Positions 16,377-24,190 of a stretch of DNA of 64,000 nucleotides are shown one piece after another. Source of the stretch: Arcticibacterium luteifluviistationis (lineage in GTDB: Bacteria > Bacteroidota > Bacteroidia > Cytophagales > Spirosomataceae); the NCBI RefSeq assembly GCF_003258705.1, contig NZ_CP029480.1, forward strand, positions 3,162,001 through 3,226,000, in the 5' to 3' direction. The position numbers were made by a program, and so were the translations under genes. The stretch's first letter is position 1; each line of letters begins with the position of its first letter. The notes beneath the pieces were generated by a model that saw only the letters and a list, made by a program, of their open reading frames with translations, did no database searches and was not told the origin of the DNA.

Positions 16377-17312
16377 ATGAAAAAGACAATGAGAAAAATC
16401 AAATCGCTAGCTATTTTGACTGGTCTTGTGATAAGTCATATGGCCGTTGGTCAGGAAACTTCAGACAATGGTATGAACCCTTTGTCTTTACGCCCGATTC
16501 ACGAATCAAACGTAGCCTATAAAGTAGGTCTATGGAGAAGAGTGGATTTAAGAGAAAAACAAAATCAACCTCTTTTTGCCAACAATAATGAGATTACGAA
16601 ATATCTTGTTGAAGGTGTAAAGTCAGGCATATTAGATGCTTACTCTGACGACAATCTTGAAGAAAGATTAACATTAGACGAATTCAATGAGCGTATGTTT
16701 AAGCGTTTTGAAGGTGGTGGATTGTCTCAAGATGAGCTAGATGCTGGTTTTGGAACAGAAGAAACTACTTCTGATGATGGTTGGGGAGAAACCACTAGCG
16801 GCGGTACAGACGATGGCTGGGGTGAAGAAACAACTACAGAAGATAACTCTCAGAATGGCACAGTAACCACAACGAGCACGCAAGCTCCAGCTGATGGTTA
16901 TGAAATGTTTGCAAACGAATTTTATCTTCTAGAACTTAAGGAAGATTGGATTTTTGACAGACAGCGTTCTCGTCAATACTTTGATATTCAAACTATAAGT
17001 ATAAAAATACCTGCAGAAGCTTCCAATGACGGTTTGGAGAAAAACTTGGCAACGTTTAAATACAAAGACCTAGAGCATTTCTTTAGAAATAACCCTAATG
17101 CAGTTTGGTATAATGAAGCTAATACAGCTAAGCACATTAATTTAGCAGATGCCTTTGAGCTAAGACTTTTCCACGGTAGAATTGTGAAGAAATCTAATTC
17201 ATTAAATAGATACCTTGACGAGCAATACAAGTCTCCAAAAGAAGCTCTGAACAAGTCACAAGAACTTGAATATGAGCTAATCGAATTTGAGCATAATCTT
17301 TGGGAATTTTAA
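16377..17312 (+). CDS. gldN: T9SS/gliding protein GldN with acidic DDGWGE insertion
   Basis: A 311-residue exported protein (signal peptide near residues 5-25). Conserved GldN blocks are SNVAYKVGLWRRVDLREKQNQPLF, DDNLEERLTLDEF, EDWIFDRQRSRQYFDIQTI and NTAKHINLADAFELRLFHGRI. GldN partners GldK in the periplasmic ring. Between residues about 120 and 165 lies a low-complexity acidic stretch, rich in Asp, Gly, Thr and Trp, that contains DDGWGE twice; it splits two conserved halves and is probably a surface loop. The gene ends the operon and is followed by a strong terminator. Confidence 0.95.
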   Translation: MKKTMRKIKSLAILTGLVISHMAVGQETSDNGMNPLSLRPIHESNVAYKVGLWRRVDLREKQNQPLFANNNEITKYLVEGVKSGILDAYSDDNLEERLTLDEFNERMFKRFEGGGLSQDELDAGFGTEETTSDDGWGETTSGGTDDGWGEETTTEDNSQNGTVTTTSTQAPADGYEMFANEFYLLELKEDWIFDRQRSRQYFDIQTISIKIPAEASNDGLEKNLATFKYKDLEHFFRNNPNAVWYNEANTAKHINLADAFELRLFHGRIVKKSNSLNRYLDEQYKSPKEALNKSQELEYELIEFEHNLWEF

Positions 17313-17335
17313 TTCTCTGAGAACCTCATAAATCT

Positions 17336-17373
17336 AAAAGCCTCGTTTCTTTTTAAGGAGCGAGGCTTTTTTA
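17336..17373 (+). terminator. Terminator of the gldKLMN operon
   Basis: A 10-bp perfect stem AAAAGCCTCG / CGAGGCTTTT with a 15-nt loop, followed by a T run, 24 bp after the gldN stop. Confidence 0.9.
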
Positions 17374-17470
17374 TGCCTTGCTAACATTAGAGACTGGAAT
17401 GCACTCTTCCTCTATGAGATCCCCGCCCCTCCAAACGTCCACCCTAATCACCTCAGAAGCTGATGTAAAC

Positions 17471-17500
17471 AAAAGCCCCGCATCTTTCTAAACGCGAGGC
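17471..17500 (-). terminator. Terminator of the YceI operon
   Basis: On the minus strand GCCTCGC pairs with GCGGGGC (one G-T wobble) and is followed by TTTTG. It lies about 30 bp after the stop of the YceI gene and before the convergent gldN terminator. Confidence 0.65.
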
Positions 17501-17531
17501 TAATCTATAAACCTATGGAAAAGTATAGTTC

Positions 17532-18083
17532 TTACAGCTTAAACTTGAAGTCAAAAGACACCATAATTTCTTCATCAGTCGACATACCCATAAGACTAGG
17601 TGGTTCCACACCAAACTCTATCATATTCACATTAAAATCACCTGAAATTGACAATACACCTTTGTTTAACTCTTGAACACCAACTACAGTAAATGGTTTA
17701 GTTTGACCATGGAAAACCAATTTACCTTTTGCAGTAACCTTATCCCCAACATAAGAAATATCTTCCGCAGTAAAAGTTACACTTGGATATTTTAAAGCAT
17801 CTATTGTCTCTATAACATGTGAGTCCCTGTTTGAATTACCACTATCAAAACTATTTACAGCCACCTTAACAGCAATAATCTCCAGCTTTTCCGATTCTTC
17901 ATTATATACACCAATTCCGTTAAAACTTTTACTTACGCCCTCAAAACTATGCAGTGGATGACGTAAGGCGTACATAAATGTAGAAGAACCCGTGTCGGCA
18001 ATCACCTTCTTTTTAGCCGGTATATTACTCACAAAACCTCCAAGACAAAGGATTACACCTAATGCTAATATTAAATTTTTCAT
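17532..18083 (-). CDS. YceI-family periplasmic protein
   Basis: A 183-residue exported protein with a signal peptide (LILALGVILCLGGF). It has the YceI lipocalin-like barrel signature: TFMYALRHPLHSFEG, SNRDSHVIETIDALKYPSVTF, VTAKGKLVFHGQTKPF and a closing strand pattern. YceI proteins bind long-chain isoprenoid or lipid ligands. It is the last intact gene of a minus-strand group with a b561-like membrane protein and a Rieske lipoprotein, which suggests quinone or lipid-linked redox work (inference). Confidence 0.88.
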   Translation of the reverse strand: MKNLILALGVILCLGGFVSNIPAKKKVIADTGSSTFMYALRHPLHSFEGVSKSFNGIGVYNEESEKLEIIAVKVAVNSFDSGNSNRDSHVIETIDALKYPSVTFTAEDISYVGDKVTAKGKLVFHGQTKPFTVVGVQELNKGVLSISGDFNVNMIEFGVEPPSLMGMSTDEEIMVSFDFKFKL

Positions 18084-18096
18084 ACTAATTAATTTC

Positions 18097-18744
18097 TTAA
18101 AATTCTAACTTGATTGTTACAATAGAAGCTGTGTAAACCACAAAAGTTCCTACTGCGGCAGCTCGGTGCCATTTTTTATCCACTTTTCCTGCACTAGCTT
18201 TTTGAGCCAAAATATTAGTAGCTATCATTCCTGTGAAATGGGTAATAGCCATAAGTTTATGCAATTTGATATTATCAAACTTCTTTCTATTCACCATAGG
18301 TGGTGGAGAGGTTAAGGCCATTAGAGCCGTAGTACCATAGGCTATATTAGTCCCTAAGGCCACGCCTCTATGAGCCTTTCTTACGTCAAAATTGGTCCCG
18401 TCTTTATACAACTTGGGTCCTAGGATAGCTTGACCTATCATGCCTGCTGCAGCCAAAAAGCCAGTAGCCTGATGTATTTTAAACATGGTACGTCTAGCTT
18501 TTAACTCTCGCTGCCTGCTTTCCGCAGTTAATTCCTTAGGAGCAAAACCAACCTTCCTATACAAGCCACTCTCTCCCCATAGCATTCTTTGAGTAAAGAG
18601 CATCTTTTCTGGTAAATAAGCAGGTTCTACTTTCTCGGCTTCTATATCGCTCATTAAATCATCCAGAGATATCTCCTGAGCTGTAGAAACATAAAGTGTT
18701 CCTAAAGTCAAGGCCAAAAACAAAGTCCATTTTTTCATATGCAT
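18097..18744 (-). CDS. Cytochrome b561-like four-helix membrane protein
   Basis: A 215-residue protein with a signal peptide (WTLFLALTLGTLYVSTAQ), a soluble segment of about 70 residues, and four C-terminal hydrophobic helices. Each helix carries or borders a histidine: KIHQATGFLAAAG, KAHRGVALGTNIAYG, KLHKLMAITHFTGM and KWHRAAAVGTFVVY. Four helices with paired His are the hallmark of di-haem b561-type quinol oxidoreductases. I infer haem binding; no biochemical family is certain. The gene is 13 bp from yceI and 22 bp from the Rieske frame, so an operon is likely. Confidence 0.7.
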   Translation of the reverse strand: MHMKKWTLFLALTLGTLYVSTAQEISLDDLMSDIEAEKVEPAYLPEKMLFTQRMLWGESGLYRKVGFAPKELTAESRQRELKARRTMFKIHQATGFLAAAGMIGQAILGPKLYKDGTNFDVRKAHRGVALGTNIAYGTTALMALTSPPPMVNRKKFDNIKLHKLMAITHFTGMIATNILAQKASAGKVDKKWHRAAAVGTFVVYTASIVTIKLEF

Positions 18745-18765
18745 ACTTTTAGTAATTACCCTAAA

Positions 18766-19276
18766 TTAAGAAGATACGGTCAAAGTATTTTTATCAGTAG
18801 AAAGAACTGCTTTAAAAACGGTTAGTCCTGAGGTCGCAGGTGATTTTGTAACTGCTCCTGAAGTAGCAAATTCAGAACCATGATTAGGGCATCTAAAATC
18901 ATTATTATCTGGCCGATACTCAACAGAAGTACCCTGGTGTGGGCATTTCTTCGAGAGTGCGATATAACTTCCGGAACCAACATTAGCTATAATCACATCT
19001 CCTGCATAAGCAAAAGCTCCATCTGTTTTAAGTTTTAAAAAGCTTGAGTGAGTTAAGTCTGCTGTAAAATTAATATTAGAGCCTGTAGATGTTCCTAACT
19101 ATGGCATCACTTGCCGCAATCTGACCATCGCCAGGATTATTATTGCCTTGAGGTACTACACTGTCATCTGAAGTACAAGCAGCTAAAGTACCCATACAGT
19201 AAAAAGCCATAAGGGCTTTTGAACTCATGCCCAATTGTTTCAAAAATTGTCCTCTATTTAATTCGCTCTTTTGCAT
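18766..19276 (-). pseudogene. Rieske 2Fe-2S lipoprotein with a frameshift
   Basis: The N-terminal part starts at ATG 19276 and has a Tat/lipoprotein-like leader with lipobox TLAAC. It ends out of frame at 19076. The C-terminal part continues in the +1 frame with GTSTGSNINF, AGDVIIANVGSGSYIALSK, then both Rieske cluster boxes, CPHQG and CPNHG. The two halves join if one base is removed (or two added) around 19095-19105 near AGTTAGG. The full span is 511 bp, which is 170 codons plus one base. Either the gene is inactivated or this is a sequencing error. The intact product would be a periplasm-facing Rieske electron carrier paired with the b561-like protein. Confidence 0.8.
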
Positions 19277-19649
19277 ATTTCTAAATTTAAGCTTTGGAAT
19301 AATATGCAGTTAATACGAGGAGTTAGTAAAAAAAGTTGATTCCTTAATTCCTCAAAGGCAATTTTGTAGGGATAAGTAGTCTTGCAGCGACTAATTTGAC
19401 ATTTCCGTAACCCATTTTTCCTACTAACTTTAAAAAATGATTCTACTTGATGAACATTTTCTTGAATCTTCTTCTTTCTAAATCTCCAGATAAAGTGATT
19501 ACCCAGTAGGGTAAAAACAGTCTCCCCTCCCAAGACTTGCAGACTTGGTCCTTATTATTACTAGCAATATGATGTCATCGTAATTTTCTTTAAGCATCAA
19601 ATAGATGGTAAGACCTGCTTGAACAAACCACTTATTTCTAGTAGTCGCA

Positions 19650-20160
19650 AAATTGTCCCGTATGTTTAGAAGAATATTAATCATGCTGTAGCGAGCATCA
19701 ATTTGATTTAATTCAGCAGGTGCTTCTACCTCATATGAGAAAAACCATCAATGGCAAACGGACAGAAGTTTGTTCTGTAAGAAAGAGGTAAATCACGTAC
19801 CAGACACATGAGTTCATCATGGCCTAAATCACCTTCTGCATTTTGCAGGTTGCTTTTGAGCGAAAAGACAATATTAATATCCCGATGGTAGTGTGTTTTT
19901 GCTAACTTCTATAAAAGTCTATAGAAGCATTTATCAGAATCCTCTTAAAAGAACGGGAGAAATTATACTTTTCTAGGTTTTAAAAAACCTGAAGAAATGG
20001 ATTGTTTAAAACCTCTTAACCTTCTTTTATGGTTTTACAATATCTTAAACATATTTACATAGTAAAGCCATAGTGACTGGTGTACAAGCTTTTATGTGCA
20101 CCACGTTCACCCTTCTTGCATTTCTCGATCAAGTCGAAAAACTTGGAATTGATAGCCTTA
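19650..20160 (-). pseudogene. Ruined ECF (FecI-like) sigma-70 factor gene
   Basis: Reading the minus strand from about 20160, successive fragments follow the whole length of a Bacteroidota ECF sigma factor: KFFDLIEKCKKGERGAHKSL (region 2), then ICLRYCKTIKEG, VLNNPFLQVF, NLEKYNFSRSFKRILINA and SIDFYR (region 2.4), then LVRDLPLSYRTNFCPFAIDG and FSH (region 4), then EVEAPAELNQIDARYS. They are broken by in-frame stops after FTM, KEG, QVF and YRS and by at least two frameshifts. No functional product is possible. The remaining DNA between 19277 and 19650 shows no gene I recognise. The position suggests that this sigma factor once preceded the Rieske-b561-YceI genes. Confidence 0.8.
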
Positions 20161-20234
20161 CCATTCCTTCTGAAGCAGTGCGTATGAAAGAAAGGAAAGG
20201 TTGCCCTTAAATTTTAAATTATTCCTACCCCTAT

Positions 20235-20405
20235 TTAGTGGTGTTCTTGCGAAGCATTATATCCCACAGCAAAAACTATTGTTTCCAAAATAGTCCCAAG
20301 AATAAAGATGAATAAATCACCAAAAACTGCCAATATTGCTAGTATCGCTAGATAAACAACAATCATTAACCAACTAGGAATTTTTGTAGATACGCTTTCA
20401 GACAT
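20235..20405 (-). CDS. Small hydrophobic protein (56 aa)
   Basis: ATG 20405 opens a 56-residue frame ending at TAA 20235. After SESVSTKIPSW there is an almost unbroken hydrophobic run (LMIVVYLAILAILAVF and LFIFILGTILETIVFAV) that would form one long or two short membrane helices, with a polar tail ending ASQEHH. Base composition and codons look like those of neighbouring genes and the frame is uninterrupted, unlike the decayed DNA beside it. Function is unknown. Confidence 0.6.
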   Translation of the reverse strand: MSESVSTKIPSWLMIVVYLAILAILAVFGDLFIFILGTILETIVFAVGYNASQEHH

Positions 20406-20564
20406 TTTTTTGCTACGTTTAAATTTGTCACGAAACTACGAAAATTACTATTTCCAATGAACTCAAATAATCTTTTTTTGTCTTAAACTTCTTGATTTAC
20501 TTTGAGTCCTAATTAAATCTCCTTTTGAAAAGCGACTAGATTATAGTATTCCTCGTATCTGAAA

Positions 20565-21422
20565 ATGATGAAGAAAATTTGCAACTATTTAATTCTTCTT
20601 GTCTTTCTTTATTTCCTCCCAAGCTACTCCTTCGGACAGGATTCACCTTATTATGAGAGACCAACAGAAAGGAGTCTTACCAACAACGAGATTTCTCTAC
20701 CCAACCTAAAAACAGAAAAGGTCTACTGGTACTTTGGTGGAAACGGAGGTATAAAACTAGCTTCTCAAAGCCTTAGTAACGACATCAACGGCAGTCTAAG
20801 CTCTTCTAAAATAAATGCGACTTACGGCGAAGCCTATTTCGGTGTCAACCATGACGACAAATGGCAGGCTGAATTAGGCTACATTAATAACCCTTTTAAA
20901 CTTCAATGGCAGTTGATAGATATTTCTTTAAGAGCTCCTCTACAATTCATTGCCAATGAAACAAGCCATGGCGTAAGTTTGAAGTATAAAAAACGACTTT
21001 TCATACTTGATAAGGTCACCAAAAACACACGAATTAACCTAAGCACAGGACTTACCTATGCCGTTGGCAGAAAAAGTGAAACACTGGCCGACTATCGACT
21101 GAGAATCCCTACTGACTATGGTCAAAATGGTCCTACTGACACGCTCCTAGTCACTACTGATTTCATTCAAAAGGCAGCTCCCTTTTCTGGAGAATTAGGC
21201 TTTGAACTTATTAATCGTTTAGCCAACCCGATTGAGATAGGAGTATTTGCAAAATACATTCTAAATGGCAGTGATGTAATAAAGGGAAATATAGCTATTG
21301 ATAGCAATTTCCGTGAAGCCCAGAATTCAGAGTTAAAACTAAAGCGAAGTAATTTCATGTTCGGTATCACTATACGTTGGAATTTCTTACACGGAATACG
21401 CTATATACCAGAAATAGAGTAA
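20565..21422 (+). CDS. Predicted outer-membrane beta-barrel protein
   Basis: A 285-residue protein with a signal peptide (YLILLVFLYFLPSYSFGQ) and then alternating amphipathic strands typical of small outer-membrane barrels (AYFGVNHDDKWQAELGYI, HGVSLKYKKRLF, INLSTGLTYAVG, EIGVFAKYIL), ending in the strand NFMFGITIRWNF. I do not recognise a specific family. It has no clear operon partner. Confidence 0.65.
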   Translation: MMKKICNYLILLVFLYFLPSYSFGQDSPYYERPTERSLTNNEISLPNLKTEKVYWYFGGNGGIKLASQSLSNDINGSLSSSKINATYGEAYFGVNHDDKWQAELGYINNPFKLQWQLIDISLRAPLQFIANETSHGVSLKYKKRLFILDKVTKNTRINLSTGLTYAVGRKSETLADYRLRIPTDYGQNGPTDTLLVTTDFIQKAAPFSGELGFELINRLANPIEIGVFAKYILNGSDVIKGNIAIDSNFREAQNSELKLKRSNFMFGITIRWNFLHGIRYIPEIE

Positions 21423-21518
21423 TATACGTACCAAAAATGCCCTAAAATTTATGGTAAGGCAAAATAAATATGTTAACATTGTATAGAAAATAACTCCCTT
21501 AAACTTAACAATACTAGC

Positions 21519-21857
21519 ATGAGCAAATTTGCAGAATGTATGGAGCTTTATAAAGCTCAGAATTCCGAATTAGGATTAGGACTTAGTGAATCACTTTTAA
21601 CAAGTGTAGCTAAAGGCTTAGGTCCATCTATTTACAATCCTGACTCTTCAAAAGTTTCTGGTTCTGATAAGACAGAATTAGACCGCGTTAAAACCAACTT
21701 CTTAATAAAAAAATTAGGCTTGGCAGATAGCCCTGCTCTAGATGCAGGAATAGCTGAAGCTATGGAGAAGATGGGAACCTCAAATAGAAACAAGTACAGA
21801 GCTGTGGTGTATGCACTTTTAACAGTAAAATTCGGAAAAGAAAGCGTTTATAATTAA
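21519..21857 (+). CDS. DUF2853 family protein
   Basis: A 112-residue cytoplasmic protein matching DUF2853: MSKFAECMELYKAQ, DKTELDRVKTNFLIKKLGL and NRNKYRAVVYALLTVKFGK. The function of the family is unknown. It is a small helical protein, single-copy, followed by a rho-independent terminator. Confidence 0.8.
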   Translation: MSKFAECMELYKAQNSELGLGLSESLLTSVAKGLGPSIYNPDSSKVSGSDKTELDRVKTNFLIKKLGLADSPALDAGIAEAMEKMGTSNRNKYRAVVYALLTVKFGKESVYN

Positions 21858-21878
21858 TTAAACGGCACTTTCTATAGC

Positions 21879-21915
21879 AAGCCTTGGTTTACATATTAAA
21901 TCAAGGCTTTTTTTT
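21879..21915 (+). terminator. Terminator of the DUF2853 gene, abutting yidD
   Basis: AAGCCTTG (21879-21886) pairs with CAAGGCTT (21902-21909), followed by seven T. The T run directly touches the yidD start codon at 21916, so yidD has no separate leader unless transcription reads through. Confidence 0.85.
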
Positions 21916-22125
21916 ATGCGATATGTAGGAATATTTATTGTAAGACTTTATCAGGCAGCACTTTCGCCTTGGTTTCCTCCTGCATGCAGGTTTGAACCTA
22001 CATGCTCTGAATACTCTGTGCAAGCATTTACAAAACATGGTTTCCTAAAGGGTTTATGGTTAACTGTAAACAGATTAAGAAAATGCCACCCTTGGGGCAG
22101 TAGTGGCCATGACCCAGTGCCTTAG
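21916..22125 (+). CDS. yidD: Membrane protein insertion efficiency factor YidD
   Basis: A 69-residue peripheral membrane protein with the YidD pattern: amphipathic N-terminus IFIVRLYQAALSPW, CRFEPTCSEYSVQAFTKHGFLKG and RLRKCHPWGSSGHDPVP. It helps YidC insert proteins in the inner membrane. It is far from the usual rpmH-rnpA-yidC locus here. No other in-frame start exists, so ATG 21916 is used although a terminator T run touches it. Confidence 0.93.
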   Translation: MRYVGIFIVRLYQAALSPWFPPACRFEPTCSEYSVQAFTKHGFLKGLWLTVNRLRKCHPWGSSGHDPVP

Positions 22126-22213
22126 TATTTGCACTATATAAAGTTGCGATTTAACTAATTGAATATTTTTCAGTTTTGAAACTGATGTCACTTAGCTAGA
22201 TTAGAAATGTATT

Positions 22214-22221
22214 TAACTTTG
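22214..22221 (+). promoter_or_regulatory. -7 box upstream of the serB-serA fusion
   Basis: TAACTTTG matches TAnnTTTG, 33 bp before the GTG start at 22254. No clear -33 element at standard spacing. Confidence 0.4.
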
Positions 22222-22253
22222 AACCTTTCAATCACAAAAAACCGCTTTTAACC

Positions 22254-24155
22254 GTGGCTAGTACAACACCTAAGAAATACTTCATTATTGATTTTGACAG
22301 CACTTTTACTAAAGTAGAAGGCTTAGATGAACTTGCAAAAATTGCCTTAAATGGCTCCCCAAATCAAGAGGAGACTGTTGCGGAAATCAAAAGATTGACC
22401 GATTTAGGCATGAGTGGCGAGCTTACCTTTGCAGAGGCTCTTTCTAAAAGATTAGCTCTACTGAGTGCAAACAAAACCCATATTGACGAATTAGTAAGTT
22501 TCCTGAAAGATAACATTTCGGATTCCTTTGCTAGAAATGAAGTATTCTTTGAACACTATGCTGACGAAATCATCATATTATCTAGTGGCTTTAAAGACTT
22601 TATAGTTCCTGTAGCTACTGGCTTAGGAGTAAAAGAAGAAAATATTTACGCCAATACTTTCACTTTTGATGCCGAAGGCAATATCACAGGTGCTGATACT
22701 GAAAACGTTTTGGCCGGTAACGGCGGAAAAGTAAAACTGGTAAAATCACTTAAGCTTGATGGTGAAGTTCATGTGATAGGTGATGGTTTTACCGACTATG
22801 AAATAAGACAAAGTGGTTTGGCTGAAAAATTCTATGCTTTTACAGAAAATGTAAAGCGTAATAAAGTAGTAGCCGTGGCAGACGAGGTGGTAAAAAGCCT
22901 TGACGAAATCCTTTGGATGAACCATATGCCAAGAAGCCAGTCTTACCCAAAATCAAGAATTAAGATTCTTTTATTAGAAAACGTACACCAAGCGGCTGTA
23001 TCGGCTTTTAAAAAAGAAGGTTTTGATGTTGACTTCCATGTGGGAGCTTTGGACGGAGAAGAGTTACTTGAAAAAATCAAAGACGCTTCTATTGTAGGGC
23101 TTCGCTCTAAAACCATGCTTACTGCTGAGGTTTTAGAACATGCAGAGAAATTAATAGCGGTGGGTGCTTTCTGTATAGGCACTAACCAAATTGACTTAGA
23201 GAAATGTACTGAAATGGGTGTTGCCGTTTTTAACGCTCCTTACAGTAATACACGTTCTGTGGTGGAACTAGCCATTGCAGAAATGATAATGCTTATTAGA
23301 AAAATTCCTTCTAATAGCGAAAGAATGCACAAAGGAGTTTGGAACAAATCAGCCACTAACTCTTTTGAGATTAGAGGTAAAAAACTTGGTTTGATAGGTT
23401 ACGGTCACATTGGTATGCAACTTTCAGTAGTGGCAGAAGCCATGGGTATGGAAGTTCATTTTTATGATGCCACTGATAAGATGCCAATAGGAAACGCCAT
23501 AAAATGCAGAAGCATGGAAGAGGTATTTGCTGTATCTGATGTAGTTAGTTTGCATATTGACGGAAGACCTGAGAATAATGACCTTATCACGGCTAAGGAA
23601 TTTGCCCAAATGAAAGATGGTGTTATCTTCCTAAACCTTGCTAGAGGTTTTGTGGTAGATATCCCTTCACTAGTAGACGCTCTTAAATCTGGTAAAATAG
23701 CAGGAGCTGGTGTAGATGTATTCCCTAAAGAGCCTAAAACGAACAAAGAGCCTTTCGTAAGTGAATTAATGGGTATGGAGAACGTTATTTTGTCTCCGCA
23801 CATTGGTGGAAGTACAGAAGAAGCTCAAGAGATGATAGGTCACTATGTGCCTGAAAGACTCTTAGAATACATGAATAACGGAAGTACTACGGGCAGCGTA
23901 AACTTTCCTGAAGTACAGCTTCCTATGCTGGGTGAAAGCCACAGACTGATGCATATTCATAAAAATGTACCTGGTATTATGGCTAAAATAAACAGCTTAT
24001 GTGCCAAATATGACATTAACGTATCTGGTCAATACCTTAAAACCAACGAAACGATTGGTTACGTAATCATGGATGTAAGTAGATCTTACTCGCCTGAATT
24101 CTTAGAAGAACTTAGAGAGATAGACAACACTATAAAGTTCAGAAAGCTCTTTTAG
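22254..24155 (+). CDS. serA: SerB-type HAD phosphatase fused to D-3-phosphoglycerate dehydrogenase
   Basis: A 633-residue fusion. Residues 1-225 form a HAD phosphatase of the phosphoserine phosphatase type: nucleophile motif FIIDFDSTFT (Asp13, Asp15), LSSGF (motif II) and HVIGDGFTDYEIRQ (motif IV). Residues about 235-550 are 3-phosphoglycerate dehydrogenase: GAFCIGTNQIDL, NAD-binding GLIGYGHIG near 382, NLARGFVVD with the catalytic Arg, and LSPHIGGSTEEAQ with the catalytic His. A C-terminal ACT domain (VPGIMAKINSLCAKYDINVSG) probably gives serine feedback. The protein thus joins steps 1 and 3 of serine synthesis. The start is GTG. Confidence 0.9.
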   Translation: MASTTPKKYFIIDFDSTFTKVEGLDELAKIALNGSPNQEETVAEIKRLTDLGMSGELTFAEALSKRLALLSANKTHIDELVSFLKDNISDSFARNEVFFEHYADEIIILSSGFKDFIVPVATGLGVKEENIYANTFTFDAEGNITGADTENVLAGNGGKVKLVKSLKLDGEVHVIGDGFTDYEIRQSGLAEKFYAFTENVKRNKVVAVADEVVKSLDEILWMNHMPRSQSYPKSRIKILLLENVHQAAVSAFKKEGFDVDFHVGALDGEELLEKIKDASIVGLRSKTMLTAEVLEHAEKLIAVGAFCIGTNQIDLEKCTEMGVAVFNAPYSNTRSVVELAIAEMIMLIRKIPSNSERMHKGVWNKSATNSFEIRGKKLGLIGYGHIGMQLSVVAEAMGMEVHFYDATDKMPIGNAIKCRSMEEVFAVSDVVSLHIDGRPENNDLITAKEFAQMKDGVIFLNLARGFVVDIPSLVDALKSGKIAGAGVDVFPKEPKTNKEPFVSELMGMENVILSPHIGGSTEEAQEMIGHYVPERLLEYMNNGSTTGSVNFPEVQLPMLGESHRLMHIHKNVPGIMAKINSLCAKYDINVSGQYLKTNETIGYVIMDVSRSYSPEFLEELREIDNTIKFRKLF

Positions 24156-24190
24156 AGCTGTATTGCCATTCTTCTTTTTTCATTACATTT

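Noticed and set aside
19258-19684. Two overlapping minus-strand open frames (91 and 61 codons)
   Set aside because: The 61-codon one is the out-of-frame tail of the dead sigma gene; the other has no family features and lies in decayed DNA.
20041-20200. Plus-strand reading frame (AIVTGVQAFMCTTF...) taken at first for a coding remnant
   Set aside because: The minus strand here reads as sigma region 2 (DLIEKCKKGERGAHKSL), which explains the openness far better.
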